From Streptomyces sp. M92 (GTDB taxonomy: Bacteria > Actinomycetota > Actinomycetes > Streptomycetales > Streptomycetaceae): a stretch of DNA of 64,000 nucleotides. The stretch spans positions 3,224,001-3,288,000 of the forward strand of contig NZ_CP101137.1 in the NCBI RefSeq assembly GCF_028473745.1. The letters run 5' to 3'. Within the stretch, counting starts at the first letter, position 1, and each line of letters opens with the position of its first letter. The notes under the pieces are model-generated. The model searched no databases and was not told the DNA's origin. It saw nothing but the letters and a program-made list of their open reading frames with translations. Positions 53,807-62,992 of the stretch are shown here, piece by piece. The translations under genes and the position numbers were made by a program.

Positions 53807-54832
53807 ATGCGTATCGGCGTACTCACCGCAGGCGGCGACTGCCCCGGCCTGAACGCAGTGATCCGGTCGGTCGTGCACCGAGCGGTCGACAACTACGGCG
53901 ACGAGGTCATCGGCTTCGAGGACGGCTACGCCGGCCTGCTCGACGGCCGCTACCGCGCCCTGGACCTCAACGCGGTCAGCGGCATCCTGGCCCGCGGCGG
54001 CACCATCCTCGGCTCCTCCCGCCTGGAGCGCGACCGGCTCCGCGAGGCCTGCGAGAACGCCGGGGACATGATCCAGAGCTTCGGCATCGACGCGCTGATC
54101 CCGATCGGCGGCGAGGGCACCCTGACGGCCGCCCGGATGCTGTCCGACGCGGGTCTGCCGGTGGTCGGCGTGCCGAAGACCATCGACAACGACATCTCCT
54201 CCACGGACCGCACCTTCGGCTTCGACACGGCGGTCGGTGTCGCCACCGAGGCGATGGACCGCCTCAAGACCACCGCCGAGTCCCACCAGCGCGTGATGGT
54301 CGTCGAGGTCATGGGCCGCCACGCCGGCTGGATCGCCCTGGAGTCCGGTATGGCGGCCGGCGCCCACGGCATCTGCCTGCCCGAGCGCCCCTTCGACCCC
54401 GCCGACCTGGTCAAGATGGTCGAGGAGCGGTTCTCCCGCGGCAAGAAGTTCGCCGTGGTCTGCGTCGCCGAGGGCGCCCACCCCGTCGAGGGCTCCATGG
54501 ACTACGGCAAGGGTGCCATCGACAAGTTCGGCCACGAGCGCTTCCAGGGCATCGGCACCGCGCTCGCCCACGAGCTGGAGCGCCGGCTCGGCAAGGAGGC
54601 CAAGCCGGTCATCCTCGGCCACGTCCAGCGCGGCGGCGTGCCCACCGCGTACGACCGGGTGCTCGCCACCCGTTTCGGCTGGCACGCGGTGGAGGCCGCG
54701 CACCAGGGCGAGTTCGGCCGGATGACCGCCCTGCGCGGCACGGACGTCGTCATGGTGCCGCTGGCGGAGGCGGTCACCGAGCTGAAGACGGTGCCCAAGG
54801 ACCGGATGGACGAGGCGGAGTCGGTCTTCTAG
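53807..54832 (+). CDS. pfkA: 6-phosphofructokinase
   Basis: This 341-residue enzyme phosphorylates fructose 6-phosphate, the committed glycolytic step. It has the N-terminal RIGVLTAGGDCPGLNAVIR, the nucleotide loop IGGEGTLTAA (Gly104), PKTIDNDISSTD (Lys124), VEVMGRHAGWIA and GHVQRGG. Gly104 is the ATP-type residue and Lys124 the pyrophosphate-type one. This mixed signature is typical of actinobacterial group III enzymes, and the S. coelicolor ones use ATP. ATG 53807 follows AGGAGA by about 9 bases. It is divergent from pta. Confidence 0.95.
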   Translation: MRIGVLTAGGDCPGLNAVIRSVVHRAVDNYGDEVIGFEDGYAGLLDGRYRALDLNAVSGILARGGTILGSSRLERDRLREACENAGDMIQSFGIDALIPIGGEGTLTAARMLSDAGLPVVGVPKTIDNDISSTDRTFGFDTAVGVATEAMDRLKTTAESHQRVMVVEVMGRHAGWIALESGMAAGAHGICLPERPFDPADLVKMVEERFSRGKKFAVVCVAEGAHPVEGSMDYGKGAIDKFGHERFQGIGTALAHELERRLGKEAKPVILGHVQRGGVPTAYDRVLATRFGWHAVEAAHQGEFGRMTALRGTDVVMVPLAEAVTELKTVPKDRMDEAESVF

Positions 54833-54848
54833 ACAGCCGGGGCCCGGG

Positions 54849-55559
54849 TCACGGGTGCTTCTCGACCGCCGCCCAGAAGTGCTCCACGATCCGGTCCAGG
54901 AAGTCCCGGCCCGCCGCGCTGGAGTCGGGACCGCCGCCGCCCCAGCTGAGGGTGGCGGTCATGTGGCCCTGGTAGTCCTGGTGCAGCACCTGGAGCACGT
55001 TCTCCAGGACCCGCCGGTCCAGCGGCGCGATCTTGCCGACCGGCCGTACGTACCCCTGCCATCGGGTGGTGACGGCACTGCTCAGCAGCTCGGCGAGCTT
55101 CTCCTCGCGCCCCGTGACGGTCACGAAGTCGGGCAGCGCGAGGTCCAGCACGTGGGCGAGTGCGGCGGACTGGCGGTCGGTGCCGCGCCAGGCGTCCGTC
55201 TCCTCCATCCGCAGGTAGGCCGCGAGCGCGACCCCGGCGGCGCGGGCCACGTCCTCCGGCGCCAGACCGCGCGCGACGCGGTGCTCGCGCAGCGTCTGCG
55301 GCCGGCCTATCAGGTCGCCGGGCGAGCACCACAGCACGCCGGCGAGCGCGGTGAGCTCGGAACCGGCGGGGGAGGCGATGCCGCGCTCCCAGGCGATGAC
55401 ATGGTCGGGGGTGACGTACGGCAGTCCGTACGACACCCGCATGCCGTGGGCGACGTGCTCGGGCCCCATGTTGAGGGCGGCACGCAGCCGGCGGGCGGCG
55501 AGGGCGTTGAACGGGGGACCCGACTGGTTCGGGTGAGGTGAGGGTCGGCGCACGCGCAC
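54849..55559 (-). CDS. Helix-turn-helix regulator with two XRE-like domains
   Basis: This roughly 236-residue protein has a first HTH-like domain (FNALAARRLRAALNMGPEHVAHGMRVSYGLPYVTPDHVIAWERG). A second follows (LREHRVARGLAPEDVARAAGVALAAYLRMEE), then a helical C-terminal region ending WAAVEKHP. It is probably a DNA-binding regulator, conserved next to pfkA in Streptomyces as I recall; ligand and targets are unknown. GTG 55559 was chosen from the conserved start VRVRRPSPHPNQ. GTG 55553 is also possible and no clear ribosome site is present. It ends 17 bp from the convergent pfkA. Confidence 0.75.
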   Translation of the reverse strand: MRVRRPSPHPNQSGPPFNALAARRLRAALNMGPEHVAHGMRVSYGLPYVTPDHVIAWERGIASPAGSELTALAGVLWCSPGDLIGRPQTLREHRVARGLAPEDVARAAGVALAAYLRMEETDAWRGTDRQSAALAHVLDLALPDFVTVTGREEKLAELLSSAVTTRWQGYVRPVGKIAPLDRRVLENVLQVLHQDYQGHMTATLSWGGGGPDSSAAGRDFLDRIVEHFWAAVEKHP

Positions 55560-55653
55560 ACCGTAGGGGTACGGGCGCACCCTGACTACAGGCTGTTCAG
55601 CCAGCGATACGCATTGTACGAACCTACGGGCGCACGCCGGTCGTCGCACGCCC

Positions 55654-56517
55654 TCACCCCTTGACCGCCCCGCCCAGCGCGAACCCCCCGCCCAGCCGCC
55701 GCGAGATCAGCACGTACAGCAGGATCACCGGCGTCGAGTAGACGATCGAGAACGCCGCCAGCTGCCCGTACGCCACCATGCCCCGGTTGCCGAAGAAGTC
55801 GTTGATGCTCACCGAGGCCGGCATCTGGTCCGGGGTGAGCAGCAGCATGAACGGGACGAAGAAGTTGCCCCACATCATCACGAACGAGAAGACGGTCACC
55901 ACCGCCACGCCCGGCCCCATCAGCGGCAGCACGATCCGCAGCAGCGACTGGAACGACGACGCTCCGTCCGTCCAGGCCGCCTCCTCCAGCTCCTTGGGCA
56001 CGCCGTCCATGAAGTTCTTCATCAGCCAGATGGCGAACGGGAGCTGGGAGGCGGCGAAGAAGAAGATCGTCCCGTGCATGGTGTCGATCAGGTTCACCCG
56101 CACGAACAGGGCGTAGACCGGCACCATGATCGCCGTGATCGGCAGGCTGGTCGCGAACAGGACGGTCAGCAGGAACGGCCGGTTCAGCCGCGACCGGAAA
56201 CGGGAGAGCGGATACGCCGCGAGCGCCGCGCACACCGCCGTCAGCGCCGTCGCGCCGCCGCACAGGACCAGGCTGTTCAGCAGCGGCGTGAAGGTGATCT
56301 CCGGGGTGAGGATCGCGTCGAAGTTGTCCAGCGTCACCCCGTCGGGGACCTTCACCCTGAGACTGGCGTGCGGGTCCAGGGCGGACAGCACCACCCAGGC
56401 CAGCGGCAGCACGAAGGCGGCGGCGGCCACCAGCAGCCCGGCGTCTGCGGCCATCCGCCGCCTGCCCCGCCGGGCGGTCGAAGCGGGAGTACGGCGGGGC
56501 GCGAGCGTGGACGCCAT
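55654..56517 (-). CDS. ABC sugar transporter permease, MalG type
   Basis: This 287-residue inner-membrane subunit of a CUT1 carbohydrate importer has six hydrophobic helices (LLVAAAAFVLPLAWVVLSAL, SLVLCGGATALTAVCAALAAYPL and others). The EAA loop ELEEAAWTDGASSFQSLLRIVLPLMGPG binds the ATPase. The gene begins 1 bp after the stop of the MalF-type permease and is the last of the operon. No ATPase gene is present, so it probably relies on a shared MsiK-type ATPase. Confidence 0.93.
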   Translation of the reverse strand: MASTLAPRRTPASTARRGRRRMAADAGLLVAAAAFVLPLAWVVLSALDPHASLRVKVPDGVTLDNFDAILTPEITFTPLLNSLVLCGGATALTAVCAALAAYPLSRFRSRLNRPFLLTVLFATSLPITAIMVPVYALFVRVNLIDTMHGTIFFFAASQLPFAIWLMKNFMDGVPKELEEAAWTDGASSFQSLLRIVLPLMGPGVAVVTVFSFVMMWGNFFVPFMLLLTPDQMPASVSINDFFGNRGMVAYGQLAAFSIVYSTPVILLYVLISRRLGGGFALGGAVKG

Positions 56518-56518
56518 G

Positions 56519-57463
56519 TCAGAACTCCGTCCGCAGCAGGCGCAGGTACACGACCGAGAACAGCGAGCCGATCAGCAACAGCAGCAGCGCCACCGCCGTG
56601 CCGTACCCGATCAGACTGTTCTGGAAGGCCTGCTCGTACATGAACAGCGGCAGCGTCTGGCTCTTGCCGCTCGGGCCGCCGCGCGTCATCACCCAGATCA
56701 GCCCGAAGACCGACAGGGTCTGCAGCGTGTTGAGCATCAGGTTGGTGCCGATGGAACGCCGGATCATCGGCAGCGTGATGTGCCACATCCGGCGCCAGCC
56801 GCTCGCCCCGTCCACCTCGGCGGCCTCGGTGACCTCCTTGGGGATCTCGTTCAGGGCGGCCGAGTACACCAGCATGGAGAACGCCGTGCCCCGCCACACG
56901 TTGGCGAAGGACACCGCCAGGATCGGCAGCGTGAACAGCCAGTTCTGGGACGGCAGACGGAGCCAGTCCAGAATGGCGTTGAGGGTGCCCTCGCGGCGGA
57001 AGAAGGCGTAGAGCAGGAAGCCCGCCACCACCTCCGGCAGCACCCACGCCGTGACAACGATGCCGCCGGTGAGCGTCCGGACCGGCTTCGAGGCCCGCTG
57101 CATCAGCGAGGCCAGCGCCAGGCCCAGGGTGTTCTGCCCGATCAGCGACGACAGCACCGTGAAGACCAGGGTCAGCCACACCGCGTTGAGGAACGCCTCG
57201 TCCCGGAACGCGCGGGTGAAGTTCTCGAAGCCGACGAAGGACGACTCGGCCTGCCCGGTGAGCTGGAGGTCGGTGAAGGCGATGACCACGCAGTAGCCGA
57301 TGGGGCCGGCGAGGAAGAGCAGCAGCAGGACGACGGCGGGGGAGACGGGCAGGGCCCGGAACAGGGACCGGCGCACGGTGCCGGCCCGCCCCCCGGAGGC
57401 GGCCGGGGACGCCGGTTCCCTCCGCACCCCCGGCCCCGCGTGCCGCGGCGCGGTCGCCGTCAC
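56519..57463 (-). CDS. ABC sugar transporter permease, MalF type
   Basis: This 314-residue inner-membrane permease has a Pro/Arg-rich lead and six helices (AVVLLLLFLAGPIGYCVVIAF, LTLVFTVLSSLIGQNTLGLALA and others). The EAA loop EVTEAAEVDGASGWRRMWHITLPMI docks the ATPase. GTG 57463 overlaps the substrate-binding protein stop (GTGA). It pairs with the MalG-type permease immediately downstream to form the channel. Confidence 0.93.
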   Translation of the reverse strand: MTATAPRHAGPGVRREPASPAASGGRAGTVRRSLFRALPVSPAVVLLLLFLAGPIGYCVVIAFTDLQLTGQAESSFVGFENFTRAFRDEAFLNAVWLTLVFTVLSSLIGQNTLGLALASLMQRASKPVRTLTGGIVVTAWVLPEVVAGFLLYAFFRREGTLNAILDWLRLPSQNWLFTLPILAVSFANVWRGTAFSMLVYSAALNEIPKEVTEAAEVDGASGWRRMWHITLPMIRRSIGTNLMLNTLQTLSVFGLIWVMTRGGPSGKSQTLPLFMYEQAFQNSLIGYGTAVALLLLLIGSLFSVVYLRLLRTEF

Positions 57464-58839
57464 TTGCTCACCACCTGGTTGTCGGTCGCCTCCTTGAGCG
57501 CCTCGTCGTATCCGCGCGCCGCCTCCTCGACCGACAGGTCACCGGTCGTCACACCCTCCATCGCCTCCTGGATGGCGACGGACACCTTCGGGTACGCCGG
57601 GTACGCGGGCCGGTAGTGGGTGACCTCGACGAGGTCGGTGAAGAACTCGATGCCGGGCTGCGCCTCGACGTACGCGGGATCGTTCGCCACGTCCTCGCGG
57701 ACCGCGATGCCGGAGTTGGCGACGTACCACTTCTGGGCGTTGGCCCTGGTCTGCATCGTCTTGATGAACTCGAAGGCGAGGTCCGGGTTGCCCGCCTTGG
57801 CCGGAATGGCCCAGGTCCACCCACCGGACATGCTCACGCGCCCCGGAGCCTGCCCGTTCTGCGTCGGCATGGCGGCGAGCCCCAGCTCCTTCGACCACTC
57901 GGGCCACTCGTGCCCGCTGCCCTCCAGCCAGTCCTGCGGCAGCCAGGAGCCGTCCAGCGCGATCCCGAGCTTGCCCTGCGGCAGCAGCTCACCGCGCACC
58001 CTGGTCCCGAAGTTGGGATCGAGCGCGTCGGAGACCTCCGGCCCGAGCTTCTCCTCGTACACCGTCTCGACGAAGGCGAGGGAGTCCTCGAACCCCTGCC
58101 CCGCCGTGATCCACTTCTTGCCGTCCTTGTCGTACAGCGGGTCCTCGGTCCCGTCGTCCGTGCCGTACAGCAGCATCTGGAAGCCCTGCATGGTGGCGGC
58201 CTCGCCGGCGGGCTTGCCGGTGTACACGTTGATCGGTGTGACGCCGGGGACCTTCTCCTTGATGGTGCGGGCGGCGTCCAGGACCTCGTCCCAGGTCTTC
58301 GGCTGCCAGTCGGCGGGCAGCCCCGCCTTGGCGAACACGTCCTTGCTGAACCACAGGCCCCGCGTGTCCGTCCCGTCCGGGACGCCGTACGTCTTGCCGT
58401 CCTCGCCGGTGGCCGCCGCCTTCGCGGTGTCGACGAACCGGTCCCAGTCGTCCCACTTCGCCAGGTAGTCGTCGAGGGGCTTCAGGTACCCGCTGGTGAT
58501 GTCGGAGTTGATGAGGAAGGTGTCCTCGTAGACCAGGTCCGGCGCGGTCTTGGGGGAGCGGAGCATCTGCTGGAGCTTGGTGTAGTACTCCGAGTCCGGC
58601 GCCTTGACGGGGACGAGCTCGACCTTCTTCCCCGGGTTGGCCTTCTCGAACTGCTTCTTGATGTCGGCGAGATAGGTGTCCATCACCTTGATGGAGTTGT
58701 CCGTCGACTGCTTGAAGGAGACCTTCACCGTGTCCGGATCGTCGCCGGAGCCGCTGCCGCAGGCGGCGAGCGCGGTGGAGGCGAGCGCGGTGAGGGTGAA
58801 CAGGGCGGTGAACCGGACGGACCGGACGGTGGGACGCAC
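57460..58839 (-). CDS. Sugar-binding lipoprotein of the ABC importer
   Basis: This 459-residue extracellular solute-binding protein of family 1 has a signal peptide ending in lipobox LAAC (ASTALAACGSGSG), so it is lipid-anchored. SBP features follow: KQFEKANPGKKVELVPV, APDLVYEDTFLINSDI, GVPDGTDTRGLWFSKDVFAKAGLPADW and GKLGIALDGSWLPQDW. GTG 58839 is 8 bases from AGGAGG; TTG 58845 is too close. It begins the three-gene importer operon. The sugar cannot be told from sequence. Confidence 0.93.
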   Translation of the reverse strand: MRPTVRSVRFTALFTLTALASTALAACGSGSGDDPDTVKVSFKQSTDNSIKVMDTYLADIKKQFEKANPGKKVELVPVKAPDSEYYTKLQQMLRSPKTAPDLVYEDTFLINSDITSGYLKPLDDYLAKWDDWDRFVDTAKAAATGEDGKTYGVPDGTDTRGLWFSKDVFAKAGLPADWQPKTWDEVLDAARTIKEKVPGVTPINVYTGKPAGEAATMQGFQMLLYGTDDGTEDPLYDKDGKKWITAGQGFEDSLAFVETVYEEKLGPEVSDALDPNFGTRVRGELLPQGKLGIALDGSWLPQDWLEGSGHEWPEWSKELGLAAMPTQNGQAPGRVSMSGGWTWAIPAKAGNPDLAFEFIKTMQTRANAQKWYVANSGIAVREDVANDPAYVEAQPGIEFFTDLVEVTHYRPAYPAYPKVSVAIQEAMEGVTTGDLSVEEAARGYDEALKEATDNQVVSK

Positions 58840-58945
58840 GGGCAAGACCTCCTACGGGCACGACGCTGTGGCCGGGACGGCTGCTCGGCGAACGTAAGAG
58901 GAGTGGTCTAGTCAGGTCAATGCGTGTGCGGTGGACAAGTCGTGT

Positions 58946-59650
58946 TCAACGGCCCCGCTCGCTCTCCCGCACCCACCGGTACACCAACTCCGGCCGCCCC
59001 ACCTGCCCGTACTGCGGGGCCCGCCCCGCCCGCCCCGCGTCCACCAGGTGCTCCAGGTAGCGGCGGGCCGTGATCCGCGAGATGCCCACCGTCTCCGCGA
59101 CCCCCGCCGCCGTCAGGCCCTCGTCCGAGCCGCGCAGCGCGCCCGTCACCCGCTCCAGCGTCGGCCCGCTCAGCCCCTTCGGCAGGGCCGCCGGGCCGGG
59201 GGCGCGCAGGGTGGCCAGGGCGCGGTCGACCTCGTCCTGGCCGCTGGCCTCCCCGGCGGCGTTCCGGAACTCCGCGTAGCGCACCAGGCGGTCGCGCAGG
59301 GTGGCGAAGGTGAAGGGCTTCAGGACGTACTGGACGACGCCCAGGGAGACTCCCTCCCGTACGACCGTCAGGTCCCGTGCCGACGTCACCGCTACCACGT
59401 CGGTGTGATGCCCCGCCGCCCGCAGCGAGCGGGCCAGCTGGAGTCCGTGCACGTCCGGCAGGTGCAGGTCGAGCAGGAGCAGGTCGACCGGCGTGCGGTC
59501 CAGCATGCGGCGGGCCTCCGCGCCCGTGTGGGCCTTGCCGACCGCCGTGAACCCCGGCACCCGGCCGACGTACATCACATGCGCGTCGGCGGCGACCGGA
59601 TCGTCCTCGACGACCAGGACCCGGATGGGCTGCGAGTCGGCCGTGCTCAT
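58946..59650 (-). CDS. CitB/DcuR-type response regulator
   Basis: This 234-residue regulator has a receiver domain with acidic VVEDD and phospho-acceptor Asp61 in LLLLDLHLPD, then Lys in YVLKPF. A C-terminal helix-turn-helix (GLTAAGVAETVGISRITARRYLEHLVDAGRAGRAPQYGQVGRP) is typical of CitB/DpiA regulators. Its start overlaps the kinase stop (ATGA). The adjacent dicarboxylate symporter gene and the importer operon are its likely targets. The stop is 107 bp from the lipoprotein start. Confidence 0.9.
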   Translation of the reverse strand: MSTADSQPIRVLVVEDDPVAADAHVMYVGRVPGFTAVGKAHTGAEARRMLDRTPVDLLLLDLHLPDVHGLQLARSLRAAGHHTDVVAVTSARDLTVVREGVSLGVVQYVLKPFTFATLRDRLVRYAEFRNAAGEASGQDEVDRALATLRAPGPAALPKGLSGPTLERVTGALRGSDEGLTAAGVAETVGISRITARRYLEHLVDAGRAGRAPQYGQVGRPELVYRWVRESERGR

Positions 59651-61311
59651 CTCGCACCCCCGGCGCCCGGTCTGCCCGCCGAGGTGACGGGTGCCGCCGC
59701 GTCGCCCAGCGGCAGCCGCGCCTCGAAGCGGGCGCCGCCGCCCTCCGCCTCCGTCACGGTCAGGGTGCCGTCGTGCCGCCGTACCGCCTGCCGGACCAGG
59801 GCGAGGCCCAGGCCGCGCCCGCCCTCGCCGGCCGGCTTGGTCGAGAAGCCCCGCTGGAAGACCAGGTCCGCGTGGGCGGGATCGACCCCGGCGCCGGTGT
59901 CCGACACGCGCAGCACCAGCTCGGAGCCCACGGCTTCGGAAGCCTCCGTGTACGCCGCCACCGTCACCCGCGACGGCACCGCGCCCTGCGCCGCGTCCAC
60001 CGCGTTGTCCACCAGGTTGCCCAGGATCGTCACCAGGTCCCGGGCGGGCAGCGACGGCGGCAGCAGCCCGTCGTCCAGTCGGCTGTCCCGCGACACCACC
60101 AGTTCCACTCCCCGCTCGTTGGCCTGCGCCGTCTTGCCCAGCAGCAGCGCCGCGAGCACCGGCTCGCTCACCGCCGCCACCACCTGGTCGGTGAGCGCCT
60201 GCGCCAGCTCCAGCTCCGCCGTCGCGAACTCCACGGCCTCCTCCGCCCGCCCCAGCTCGATCAGCGAGACGACCGTGTGCAGCCGGTTCGCCGCCTCGTG
60301 CGCCTGCGAGCGCAGCGCCTGCGTGAAACCGCGCTCCGAGTCCAGCTCGCCCGTCAGCGACTGCAGTTCGGTCACGTCCCGCAGCGTCACCACCGTGCCC
60401 CGCCGCTCACCGCCGGAGACCGGCGAGGTGTTCACCACCAGCACCCGGTCCGCCGCCAGGTGCACCTCGTCCACCCGCGGCTCCGACGCCAGCAGCGCCC
60501 CCGTCAGCTGCGACGGCAGCCCGAGATCCGCCACCGAGGCCCCGATCACGTCATCGTGCACGCCGAGCAGCTCCCGTCCGCCGTCGTTGATCAGCGCGAC
60601 ACGGTACTGCCCGTCCAGCATCAGCAGCCCCTCCCGCACCGCGTGCAGCGCCGCCTGATGGTAATCGTGCATCCGGCTCAGCTGGTCCGCGTTCATGCCG
60701 TGTGTGTGCCGGCGCAGCCGCGCGTTGATCACGTACGTGCCGACCGCGCCGAGCAGCAGTGCCCCGGCCGCGACCCCGAGCAACGCCGTGAGCTGGTCCT
60801 GCGCCCGCTTGCTGATCTCCTCGACCTTGATCCCCGCGCTGACCAGACCGACGATCCGGCCGTCGTCCACGATCGGTGTCACCGCCCGGACCGAGGGGCC
60901 GAGCGTGCCCGTGTACGTCTCGGTGAAGGTCTGGCCCCGCTGCGCGCGCTCGATGTGGCCCTGGAAGGGATGGCCGATTTGCTTCGGGTCGGGGTGGGTC
61001 CAGCGGATGCCGTCCGGATTCATGATCGTCACGAAGTCCACGTCCGTGTCCCGCATGACCCGTACCGCGTACGGCTGGAGGCGGGCGGTGGGGTCCGGGG
61101 TGCGGATCGCCTCCGCCACGGACGGTGAGTCGGCGATCGCCAGCGACACGGCCCTGGCCTGGCGTCCGGCGGCCTCCTCCGCCTGCCCCCGGTCGCTGAG
61201 GTAGGTGAACAGCGCGTACCCGACCACCACGACCGCTATCAGTACGGCCTGCATGGCGAAGAGCTGCCCGGCCAAAGAGCGCGGGCGGGGTCTCGGGACG
61301 CGGAAGTGCAT
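59647..61311 (-). CDS. CitA/DcuS-type sensor histidine kinase
   Basis: This 554-residue kinase has TM1 (QLFAMQAVLIAVVVVGYALFTYL) and an extracellular PAS-like domain with IMNPDGIRWTHPDPKQIGHPFQG, the citrate/dicarboxylate sensing fold. TM2 (LTALLGVAAGALLLGAVGTYVI), a cytoplasmic PAS domain, a SpoOB-type His338 in SQAHEAANRLHTVVSLIELG and HATPase with GGRGLGLALVRQAV follow. C4-dicarboxylates or citrate are the likely signal because dctA is divergent next door. ATG 61311 is the only sensible start. Confidence 0.92.
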   Translation of the reverse strand: MHFRVPRPRPRSLAGQLFAMQAVLIAVVVVGYALFTYLSDRGQAEEAAGRQARAVSLAIADSPSVAEAIRTPDPTARLQPYAVRVMRDTDVDFVTIMNPDGIRWTHPDPKQIGHPFQGHIERAQRGQTFTETYTGTLGPSVRAVTPIVDDGRIVGLVSAGIKVEEISKRAQDQLTALLGVAAGALLLGAVGTYVINARLRRHTHGMNADQLSRMHDYHQAALHAVREGLLMLDGQYRVALINDGGRELLGVHDDVIGASVADLGLPSQLTGALLASEPRVDEVHLAADRVLVVNTSPVSGGERRGTVVTLRDVTELQSLTGELDSERGFTQALRSQAHEAANRLHTVVSLIELGRAEEAVEFATAELELAQALTDQVVAAVSEPVLAALLLGKTAQANERGVELVVSRDSRLDDGLLPPSLPARDLVTILGNLVDNAVDAAQGAVPSRVTVAAYTEASEAVGSELVLRVSDTGAGVDPAHADLVFQRGFSTKPAGEGGRGLGLALVRQAVRRHDGTLTVTEAEGGGARFEARLPLGDAAAPVTSAGRPGAGGAR

Positions 61312-61464
61312 GCCGCAAGTCTCCCTCCTGGCTGGATTGTGAACTAAATGAACGCAAGGGTGACCGCGCTCACAACGCGGGAGATAGTCGCCGCATCCCC
61401 GAACAACCGCCCGGACGTGAGCCGCACGCCGGTGATGCCGACGACGTCGTCAAGGAGGGCCGCC

Positions 61465-62862
61465 GTGACCAGCAACGCCGCTACGGCACCACCCGCACCC
61501 AAAGCCAAGCGGGACCGCACGCACTACCTCTACATCGCGGTGATCATCGCGGTCGCCCTCGGTATCGCCGTCGGTCTGATCGCGCCCGACTTCGCGACGG
61601 AGCTGAAGCCGCTCGGCACCGGCTTCGTGAGCCTGATCAAGATGATGATCTCGCCCATCATCTTCTGCACGATCGTGCTGGGCATCGGTTCCGTCCGCAA
61701 GGCCGCCAAGGTCGGCGCGGTCGGCGGTATCGCGCTGGGCTACTTCCTGGTGATGTCGCTGGTGGCGCTCGCCATCGGCCTGGTCGTCGGCAACATCCTC
61801 GACCCGGGCACCGGCCTCGCGGTGACCGACGCCGTCAAGGAGACCGGTCAGGCGCAGGTCGACGCGGAGGCCAAGGGCACCGTCGACTTCCTGATGGGCA
61901 TCATCCCGACCACGATCGTGTCGGCGTTCACCTCCGGCGAGGTCCTGCAGACCCTGCTGATCGCCCTGCTGTGCGGCTTCGCCCTGCAGGCCATGGGCAA
62001 CGCCGGGCAGCCGGTGCTGCGCGGCATCGAGCACATCCAGCGGCTGGTCTTCCGGGTCCTGGCGATGATCATGTGGGCGGCCCCGGTCGGCGCCTTCGGT
62101 GCCATCGCCGCCGTCACCGGCTCGGCCGGCGTCGACGCCCTCAAGAGCCTGGCCGTCCTGATGCTCGGCTTCTACGTGACCTGCGTCCTCTTCCTCTTCC
62201 TGGTACTGGGCACGCTGCTGCGCGTCATCGCCGGCGTCAACGTCTTCTCGCTCTTCAAGTACCTGGGCCGCGAGTTCCTGCTGATCCTGTCCACCTCCTC
62301 CTCGGAGTCGGCGCTGCCGCGCCTCATCGCGAAGATGGAGCACCTGGGGATCAGCAAGCCGGTCGTCGGCATCACCGTCCCGACCGGCTACTCCTTCAAC
62401 CTCGACGGCACCATGATCTACATGACCATGGCCTCGCTGTTCATCGCCGACGCCATGGGCACGCCGATGTCGATCGGCGAGCAGATCCCGCTGCTGCTCT
62501 TCCTGCTGGTCGCCTCGAAGGGCGCGGCCGGTGTCTCCGGCGCCGGTCTGGCCACGCTGGCCGGTGGTCTGTCCTCGCACAAGCCCGCACTGGTGGACGG
62601 CATCGGCCTGATCGTCGGCATCGACCGCTTCATGAGCGAGGCCCGCGCCCTGACCAACTTCGGCGGCAACGCCGTCGCCACCGTCCTGATCGGCACCTGG
62701 ACCAAGGAGATCGACAAGGCCCGGGTGAACGAGGTGCTCGCCGGCCGGATCCCGTTCGACGAGAAGACCCTGCTGGACGACCACCACGACGCCGACGACG
62801 ACGCCGGTGACGCGCCCGACCTGCCCGAGCAGGGCGGCGAGAAGGAGCTGGCGCGGGCCTGA
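61465..62862 (+). CDS. dctA: C4-dicarboxylate/cation symporter DctA
   Basis: This 465-residue DAACS transporter takes up succinate, fumarate and malate. It has eight helices with the re-entrant hairpins STSSSESALPRLIAKMEHLG and GYSFNLDGTMIYMTMASLFIA, and a GVSGAGLATLAGG motif. An acidic tail (DDHHDADDDAGDAPDLPEQGG) follows. GTG 61465 lies 5 bases after AAGGAGGG, a better start than the upstream ATG 61348, which would add 39 unconserved residues. The divergent CitA/DcuS kinase gene implies ligand-dependent control. Confidence 0.95.
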   Translation: MTSNAATAPPAPKAKRDRTHYLYIAVIIAVALGIAVGLIAPDFATELKPLGTGFVSLIKMMISPIIFCTIVLGIGSVRKAAKVGAVGGIALGYFLVMSLVALAIGLVVGNILDPGTGLAVTDAVKETGQAQVDAEAKGTVDFLMGIIPTTIVSAFTSGEVLQTLLIALLCGFALQAMGNAGQPVLRGIEHIQRLVFRVLAMIMWAAPVGAFGAIAAVTGSAGVDALKSLAVLMLGFYVTCVLFLFLVLGTLLRVIAGVNVFSLFKYLGREFLLILSTSSSESALPRLIAKMEHLGISKPVVGITVPTGYSFNLDGTMIYMTMASLFIADAMGTPMSIGEQIPLLLFLLVASKGAAGVSGAGLATLAGGLSSHKPALVDGIGLIVGIDRFMSEARALTNFGGNAVATVLIGTWTKEIDKARVNEVLAGRIPFDEKTLLDDHHDADDDAGDAPDLPEQGGEKELARA

Positions 62863-62878
62863 CCGCACCCCACGCCCC

Positions 62879-62956
62879 GGGCGGCTGAGGTGCTCCCCCC
62901 GTTGCTCAGCCGCCCGGCCCCCCAGGAAGCCCCGCGCCCCCGGCGCGGGGCTTCTT
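62879..62956 (+). terminator. Two successive hairpins after dctA
   Basis: GGGCGGCTGAG/CTCAGCCGCCC (62879-62889 with 62905-62915) is followed by a 13-bp stem GAAGCCCCGCGCC with its complement (62926-62938 and 62942-62954), then TTG. Confidence 0.75.
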
Positions 62957-62957
62957 G

Positions 62958-62977
62958 CCTTGACGTCCGCGTCAAGG
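62958..62977 (+). promoter_or_regulatory. MerR-type operator palindrome at the promoter
   Basis: CCTTGACG (62958-62965) and CGTCAAGG (62970-62977) form a perfect inverted repeat with a 4-base centre. The left arm contains a TTGACG -35; TTACGTT at 62979-62985 may hold the -10. A dyad inside the promoter is the classic MerR arrangement. It ends 15 bp before the MerR start. Confidence 0.75.
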
Positions 62978-62992
62978 CTTACGTTCGTCCGC

